Source: Solen grandis (Eukaryota > Mollusca > Bivalvia > Adapedonta > Solenidae). From it: a stretch of DNA of 64,000 nucleotides. Position 1 is the first letter of the stretch; every line of letters begins with the position of its first letter. The translations under genes and the position numbers were made by a program. Below, piece by piece: positions 58,516 to 64,000 of this stretch. Where the stretch lies: NCBI GenBank assembly GCA_021229015.1, contig CM037777.1:70160840-70224839 (forward strand). The letters run 5' to 3'. Under the pieces are notes generated by a model, which searched no databases, was not told where the DNA came from, and was given only the letters and a program-made list of their open reading frames with translations.

Positions 58516-58949
58516 ATTAATGAAACAAATTTTATTTTAAATAGTATGTTTGTGTATATATATATCAGAAAGAACAGAAAGAACAGAAAGAACAACTCCT
58601 TTATTTTCACCCAGGTATTACAAATGCATACAACATGGGGATATACAATAATAATTCATCATATATGGTGATATTTCCGGTCAAGAAGAAGGAATTTAAT
58701 TTGGCCTTAATAGAATGCAAAATAGAAAGAGAGAGAAAATAGTTAATAAATCAAATGACATTCTGGGGGTGTTCGTGTGTGAAAGTGTGTGAGTGCTTGT
58801 TTGATTCGTGTTCTTATGTGTGGAGGGAATTTCAAATGTCACATTTCCATCGAACAACAAAAATTACAAATACACAAATTTAGACTTATATAGGTTTAGC
58901 CAACATAATCAACAATAATTTATACACATCTGTTTTGATAGAAGTAAAT

Positions 58950-59003
58950 TAAGAGAGAGAGAGAGGGGGGGGGGGGGGGGGGGGGGAGAGAGAGAGAAAG
59001 GGA
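58950..59003. repeat. (GA)n and poly-G microsatellite
   Basis: GA repeats flank a run of about 24 G (58963-58986) and then AG repeats. Confidence 0.9.
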
Positions 59004-59298
59004 GAGAGATCAAATAAGGTTTATTTGTATCAAAATCATCAAAAATGCAATACATGTTTCATGCTGTGTAGAGAATATGCTTCAACAACTTCATAATTTC
59101 GAAATATTTAACATAAATGTATGTAACCTGTGCTGTATTTATATATCAGTAGCAGAATAGTTCCAATATTTAAATTACAGATTTAAATAAAATAGTCAGT
59201 ATGCGTAAAAGTAAACTGACAAGGATCAGTTACATAACTAGTCAAGCATGTATATACTGTATGCAAAACAATTATTAATTCACTATTGAGTAAATTGA

Positions 59299-59317
59299 GA
59301 GAGAGAGAGAGAGAGTG

Positions 59318-59392
<75 letters not shown>

Positions 59393-59393
59393 A
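59299..59393. repeat. (GA)n-(TG)n-(GA)n-(G)n microsatellite
   Basis: Compound simple repeat. The minus-strand open frame across it is an artefact. Confidence 0.9.
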
Positions 59394-59523
59394 GAATAAG
59401 CGGGTCAGAGATATTTTTAAATACTTTGACCTACTGAGAAACCGTAAGCTCAACTTGCACGAAATAGACGTGATGGTTTCGAGACTCATTGCATGAAATA
59501 GACATGTTTATGGGACTCAAAAA

Positions 59524-59620
59524 AGGTGCTAAAACCGATAAATACGGGGCTATTAATTAAAGTTCACACTCGGGGGTAATCAAACTATCAAATCAACACA
59601 TTTTTTTCTTCGTAACTAAT
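59524..59620. repeat. Direct repeat, copy 2
   Basis: Same-orientation copy of 58418-58515. Confidence 0.85.
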
Positions 59621-59639
59621 TTAATACATTAAGATCATT

Positions 59640-59735
59640 AAAACACTTAGGCGGCGTTTAATTATTTTTTTTAAATGTTTTTAAACCATTAAAACACTTA
59701 GGCGGCGTGTAATGTTTTTTTTCAATGTTTTCAAA
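59640..59735. repeat. Short tandem duplication
   Basis: 'cattaaaacacttaggcggc', 'gttt' and 'gtgt' variants at 59637 and 59689 (about 52 bp apart) with T-rich tails. Confidence 0.7.
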
Positions 59736-60036
59736 TTAAACAAATAAGGTCGTGTAAATAACAAAATATAACAATTATTGTCATCTATTTATTCATATCA
59801 ATAGTTATATTTCATATAAAAGAACTTTTCTTAATATTAAAACTTATTAAAACTATAATATTTATTAATGGTTCACAACGTCCTCTAAAAATGGTTCATA
59901 TCACAACGTCCCGGTTCATTTCGTCCGTGGTGCACATCGTCCGTCACCCGTCAGACATAGGTTACCTATCGTCAGAACCCACTGTTTATATTCCGATATC
60001 ACTTCTGTATATACTGTTTAATTTTACCGTGTAACT

Positions 60037-60141
60037 ATGTCTGATTCATATGAAAAAGGAATTTGGCTGGAAAAAGATATTAATAATACTATAGATTTTG
60101 TAGAATTTGTAGAAGTAGCTTATATAGAAGGTGTCACTTGA
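60037..60141 (+). other. Short open frame of unknown status
   Basis: MSDSYEKGIWLEKD onwards, 34 codons, acidic, ending EGVT and a stop. A shift of one base near 60137 would extend it by about 15 acidic codons (SLEEDFENRG). It starts 80 bp outside the MULE-like right end at 59954. It could be an exon or a decayed gene start; no homologue was recognised. Confidence 0.2.
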
Positions 60142-60519
60142 AGAAGATTTTGAAAATCGTGGTGATAAGATTCATAAGTAAGACAACAATTAGGAAAAAA
60201 GTCATATACCTTCAAGTATTCATAATAGATATATATTCATATTCACCAAGGGACAAAACTCAGTATCAAACAAGTCTACCCGGGAATTCCCCCGTTCTTT
60301 ACAAGGAATATGATATCGAAAGTAGATCTAGTTATTTCAAAATAAGTTAAATAAGTTCAAAATAAATTACGTAAATTTCCCGGATTTGGAAGATGTATAC
60401 ATATATATTATTGTGCCTCTATACAAATTTAATCCCTGCACTTCATCATTGATTAAGTTAAGATTAGATCACCGCTTTTCAGTGATATTCACAATGATTT
60501 CATTCCTTCCCATCGAATT

Positions 60520-61140
60520 AAGATATCTAATGAAGGAATACTACCTACAGTTGCATAAAAATATGATGAAAGTGTGAAATGTATTGGTACTTTTATACTT
60601 ATCAACAAAATATACTTATCACTCACCTAAAAGACTCCTGTTAATGTCCACGACTTTACTGCGCACTGTGCAGAGTACCGTCGCTATGCGACTCTAATAC
60701 GTCTACGCATGTCTTTTGCGCAGGATTCAAGGGCATTGGGGTACATTATGTTGGTAAAACGATATGGGTGACAATTATTGAAAATCACAAGTCGTCATTG
60801 TAGTGCAACTACGATAATCAACATAAAATTTAGAGTTCTAAAGAAGGAACACTACCCACAGTTGCATGAAAATATAATGAAAGTGTGAAATTTATAGATA
60901 ACTTTATACCTTCAAACAATATACGTATCACTCACCTAATAGACTCCTGTTTATTTCCACGATTAAACTGCGCCGATTACTGTCGCTATGCGACACTAAT
61001 ACGTTTACGCATGTCTACGCGCAGGATTCAACGGCATTGTGTATATTACGTAGGTAAATCGATAGCATGTCTATTTATGGGTGACAGGTATTGAAAATTA
61101 CATGTCGTCATTGTAGTGAAACTATGTATAATCAACGTAT
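60520..61140. repeat. 310-bp tandem duplication
   Basis: 60535-60835 and 60845-61140 are copies: 'acagttgcataaaaatat', 'tatcactcacctaaaagact', 'ccgtcgctatgcgactctaa', 'gcgcaggattcaa', 'gtcgtcattgtagtgcaact' in the same order. They differ by several small indels. The plus-strand frames inside are not shared between the copies, which argues against coding. Confidence 0.85.
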
Positions 61141-61159
61141 TGATTTAACTGGACGGTAA

Positions 61160-61517
61160 AACAGTTGATGATATGTTCCCTCTGTGGAACACAATATTGC
61201 AAGGGAATCGTGTCAACACAAGTGCTCCAACCAAAACAATCGGACACGTATCTCCACGTGCAAGTCAAGATCAGGTGCGGACTCAAAACGGACCCACTAC
61301 CTATTCAAGGAGACCCCAATCGAACTCTCGCGAAAGGAACAGGAAAATACGACCGCGCAATCACGCCCCACAAAGGCAGTCGCCTGCAAAAAATAAGCAA
61401 CAGGATTTCTCCATGAATCGTAACAGTAACAACACCACCCCGAGCCCTGGGCCATCCGGATTCCGCCGTCCCTGGGACAGCAATCAGCAACCCCGGGAAA
61501 ATTCCCAAAGCCATTAG
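61160..61517 (+). CDS. Possible terminal exon, disordered R/N/Q/S/P-rich tail
   Basis: About 119 open codons ending in TAG at 61515-61517. The frame includes DDMFPLWNTILQGNRVNTSA and then a low-complexity tail rich in Arg, Asn, Gln, Ser and Pro, ending PRENSQSH. Base composition (about 52 percent GC in the second half) stands out from the AT-rich surroundings, and an AG ('gtaaaacag', 61164) could be an acceptor. The segment ends a few bases before the MULE-like left end at 61525. This is the kind of tail seen in RNA-binding or gag-like proteins, but no homologue was recognised. Antisense frames are shorter and interrupted. Confidence 0.4.
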
Positions 61518-61524
61518 GACGTAT

Positions 61525-62121
61525 CAGTCGATGTGAACCTACTGGTAAGACGATGTGAACCACCTAGTAAGACTATGTGAACCATTTGATGAATCACATA
61601 TAAGTGAATGTTGAAATGATTATTATTATTATTACAAGGACATTTATTGTTCAAACGAGTGATATTTTCGTCTTCTTAATAACATAGATGCTATTATGAG
61701 AATTTTTTTTTTAAACGAATTCTTTTTAGATTTTATTTAAAACAATAAATTTATACTTTTATGACTTTTTTTTTTTCAATAGGCCTATTCGTTTATATAT
61801 TCTTTGATGAAATAATTCTTTACGTATCATATTATTATTTTTTATGAGAATATTTTTTATGAAACTGATTATATTCATTTATACTAAGAGTAGTTAACAT
61901 CAATCAACACCTTTCGCCGTCTATCACTACGGCCTTTCGGATAACCCAATCATCACCTGATAATTAATTTACGATATCCTTTATGGCTGTAAATTCACCA
62001 GCTGATTATCAATCAGGTGTTTATCACTTACACACTTATTATTCACTCATCCTAGATCACACCATTAATGGGATTAAAGTTTCAAAATAAAAAGACAAAT
62101 ATGATTACTTGATTACTGATT
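61525..62121. mobile_element. Second copy of the MULE-like left end
   Basis: 61525-61755 repeats 57714-57950 and 61868-62121 repeats 58078-58331, nearly base for base; the section between differs. The copy runs into the assembly gap, so its right part is unknown. Confidence 0.85.
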
Positions 62122-62221
62122 NNNNNNNNNNNNNNNNNNNNNNNNNNNNNNNNNNNNNNNNNNNNNNNNNNNNNNNNNNNNNNNNNNNNNNNNNNNNNNN
62201 NNNNNNNNNNNNNNNNNNNNN
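62122..62221. other. Assembly gap (100 N)
   Basis: Exactly 100 N, located inside the repeated segment, so it is probably a repeat-induced scaffold break. Confidence 0.99.
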
Positions 62222-62260
62222 CACTTTTGACAATAGAGTTACTCCGGAATTAAGAATATT

Positions 62261-62412
62261 TGGGAATTTCCCAGCTAATCCGGGGGTACAAACAAACATT
62301 TATAGTTATGACTTCGTTGTGTTGCACTAAGTTTCTTGTGAATGGTAGTGCATCGTGAAGCTGTAACGGCTTAAGTTTGTTTGTACCCACCGGATTAGAT
62401 AGGAAAATCCCA
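62261..62412. repeat. 152-bp foldback inverted repeat
   Basis: Left arm 62261-62297 and right arm 62375-62412 are inverted copies of about 37 bp ('ctaatccgggggtacaaac' and 'gtttgtacccaccggattag') with few mismatches. The loop is 77 bp. It may be a small MITE. Confidence 0.8.
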
Positions 62413-62766
62413 CATTTGTCGAGTTCCAGATAAAATCTATAGAGCGGTGACAGCAACCACTGTATCTGATGTTCAGCATGACTCAAATGAGCTTGAACCA
62501 ACTAACATAAATTAAATACCAGTTTTAATGTTGACTTGAATTAGTATTAAAACATAACCTTGACTATCATACAAATTGAAGATAATTTTGACAAGATATC
62601 TTTCTAATACTTTCTGAAAGTAGATCCACTTCTATCTCGTGATCTTTCGAAGTTTTAATCTCAAAGAACCTCTTTTTTCAGATGCAGGCACAACTCAAAA
62701 TTAATTGGCTAGTTATTAATGGACTTCTGTTTTTATTGTGATGTAACTCGAATCTTTGTCGTTTAC

Positions 62767-63148
62767 AGCTTCAACAAAATTAACTAGGTTTCTAGAAACA
62801 CCTGGAAGCAGTGTCTTGTCGCAGTTTCGATGACTTGTGACCTGACACAGTTCACATATCAACTTTTTGTGGTTCTCACAGTAAAACTTAACCACCTCCG
62901 TATTGTGAGTTTTACATTGTTCAAACGTAGCTTCCTGTTTGATTGATGAAGACAACTCATTTTTATCATCAGAGGTGCCAGACCATGTCACTTTCGTTTC
63001 AATTTCATGATGGGGCTCCTGACAATCCTGACAAAGGCCGAAGTATGTAGTGGCCCTGCTATTTCTTCCACGTTTCTTGCAGGTCTCACAAAACAGGAGA
63101 TTCTGGGGGACAGGTCTGCCAACCGTGCTGCTTGTTCTAAGGACCATT
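62767..63148 (-). CDS. TRIM-like B-box exon
   Basis: Minus strand: AG at 63150-63149, ATG at 63147-63145, then 127 codons to a GTAAAC donor at 62766. Residues 20-46 hold a short first B-box (C20-x2-C23, C39-x2-C42, HH at 45-46). Residues 78-109 hold a full B-box 2: C78-x2-H81-x8-C90-x2-H93-x4-C98-x2-C101-x4-H106-x2-C109, in the order CKTH...CENHKKLICELC...SHRNC. This double B-box start without RING is common in bivalve TRIM-like families (B-box, coiled coil, then NHL or other domain). The following exons would lie towards lower coordinates; none was recognised before the gap, so the gene may be incomplete here. TRIM proteins act as ubiquitin-related scaffolds; specific function unknown. Confidence 0.85.
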
Positions 63149-63481
63149 CTGGTGTTTGTAAAGATATAAATAAATATAAGAAAAGTGACACAACAGTTCG
63201 ATAAAACAATGTCATTTACAGTGATATACGATTTACAAATACAGAAATAGGGAAAGGGCAATTAATCTTATTCTGAAAAAAAAATCCACATTCCTTCTAA
63301 GAACATATCTTAACGTCGTTCTAGGCCGTCAATTTAAGTGCAATACATGGACAGCTAAAACACAACCTTTAATTCCAGTTCAAACTTATCTGATTAAGGT
63401 AAAATCCCTGTAATGATTCCGCTACATTTCGGACCTCACGGAGATAACCAAGATTTCCTAATGTTTCATTAGTTGTTGTTG

Positions 63482-63705
63482 TATTGGGGTTTACCGTCGC
63501 TGCGATAGTATTTCAATCATATCGCGACGTCCAGCTAATTGCAGGTGGAGGAAGACCCCGAGTACACAGAGGTACCCGGGTAGAACCACCGACCTACCGC
63601 AAGCCAGCTGGAAGGCTTCCTCACATGAAAAATCTGAAGTCCCTACCGGAATTCGAACCCACAGCGGTAGAGATTTGTAGTCCACGACTGTAACCGCTCG
63701 GCCAC
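63482..63705 (-). mobile_element. tRNA-derived SINE (second family), near complete
   Basis: Minus strand: 'gtggccgagcggttacagtc' (box A), 'gtgggttcgaattccgg' (box B), 'ccttccagctggcttgcggt', 'cttcctccacctgcaatta', 'gacgtcgcgatatgattg', then 'ggtaaaccccaatac' and an AAC tail. A 23-bp piece of the body is repeated at 63706-63728, upstream of the head, suggesting a tandem or chimeric insertion. Confidence 0.85.
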
Positions 63706-63729
63706 GGCTGGAAGGCTTCCTCACATGAT

Positions 63730-64000
63730 TTTGACGCATTGGCAAACAAAGCCGACCCATTTAGATCAGACGGATCCTGGAGGGCATTATCTGATCAGGG
63801 TCTCCTCTGTTTGTTCATACAATATTGTGGCTCAGATTCTCTCAGTCTACATGGCAAAGTTAATCTATTGTTTCTTAAATAGAGAATTTAAGTCCTTCCT
63901 TGGTGAAATTGGGGGATTTTAGAGGGTATTGAAACCAGCATGTCAATTAATTAACCTCTTAAGTACATTAATCTATTTTGGGGGATGCATGTGAAGATTT
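63730..64000. other. Right edge without recognised features
   Basis: Non-coding; 'gggggattttagagggtatt' resembles the 'agggattttcggagggtatt' text in the duplicated blocks at 36262 and 41905, but too short to assign. Confidence 0.35.

Larger units (their letters stand above)
57714..59954. mobile_element. Second Mutator-like element (probable)
   Basis: The left end is built of 'gatgtgaacc' words ('cgatgtgaacctac', 'gacgatgtgaaccacc', 'gactatgtgaacc', 57719-57777). The right end, on the minus strand, starts GGGTGACGGACGATGTG (59938-59954) and continues with 'gacgaaatgaacc' and 'gacgttgtgaacc' words. The two ends are thus inverted and built alike. The right terminus GGGTGACGGACG is one base from the terminus of the MULE at 47174 (GGGTGTCGGACG). 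The interior is non-coding with two microsatellites and a LINE-like tail ('cagaaagaacagaaagaac', 58566). No target duplication was confirmed. Confidence 0.55.

Noticed and set aside
59283..59489. Minus-strand frame rich in Ser-Leu and His-Thr
   Set aside because: Translation of GA and TG microsatellites.
61297..61563. Minus-strand 88-codon frame
   Set aside because: Antisense to the R/N/Q/S/P-rich plus-strand frame and runs into the MULE-like end; no domain.
62105..62330. Frames running through N bases
   Set aside because: Translation of an assembly gap and of the 62261-62412 inverted repeat.

Overview
The window is AT-rich, intron-rich, repeat-dense eukaryotic DNA, most likely from a bivalve mollusc. 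The support is the set of dispersed repeat families typical of bivalves (arrays built on 'agagggcca-gatggccct' heads and 'ggggcataactcc' units, and mollusc-type tRNA-derived SINEs ending in AAAC repeats), a CXorf38/DUF4559-like gene and a TRIM-like B-box exon. Nothing bacterial is present (no operons or ribosome binding sites). There are two 100-base assembly gaps, at 17453-17552 and 62122-62221. No species can be fixed from the sequence alone.

Layout. 1-11.6 kb holds three diverged copies of one tandemly duplicated non-coding segment (about 0.2-2.0, 7.3-10.65 and 10.8-11.5 kb), separated by later insertions. 11.6-17.4 kb is quiet apart from a strong inverted repeat at 14.7 kb and a SINE. 17.5-19.1 kb is a 26-bp satellite with a four-unit higher-order period, and the first gap sits at its edge. 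19.5-33.15 kb holds a minus-strand host gene of the CXorf38/DUF4559 family. Its exons lie at 33149-32655, 22579-22424 and 21481-21217, with a doubtful terminal exon near 19.6 kb. The exon phases join cleanly, the second exon carries an RNxxxH motif like that of HEPN nucleases, and the 10-kb first intron is full of mobile elements. 33.7-42.2 kb is nested mobile elements: a Helitron-like element carrying an endonuclease fragment, an internally deleted LINE, and a duplicated non-coding block.

42612-47174 is a Mutator-like element with long terminal inverted repeats and a perfect 9-bp target duplication. It carries a TATA-driven three-exon gene for a small PHD-like zinc-finger protein of 120 residues. 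Its second intron is occupied by a nearly intact Tc1-type (DD34E) transposon, and it also holds a retroelement primer-binding-site relic beside a tRNA-like module. 50.26-50.73 kb is a hAT-type MITE with a perfect 8-bp target duplication. 52.9-56.3 kb is a third Helitron-like repeat family. 57.7-62.1 kb holds a second Mutator-like end family present twice, microsatellites and a possible low-complexity exon. 62767-63148 is a B-box exon of a TRIM-like gene on the minus strand, followed by a SINE.

Main point for a second look. Four repeat families that are unrelated in their cores (starting at 2889, 5471, 33968 and 52933) share one end design. Each has a perfect or near-perfect palindrome at the left end, a minisatellite or long-repeat core, an inverted copy of the head just inside the right end, then a short hairpin, then CTAG (three families) or CTAA (one). 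One of them still holds the last 86 residues of an APE-like endonuclease domain of the kind found in Helentrons. This suggests rolling-circle transposons are the common origin of much of the window's repeat mass.
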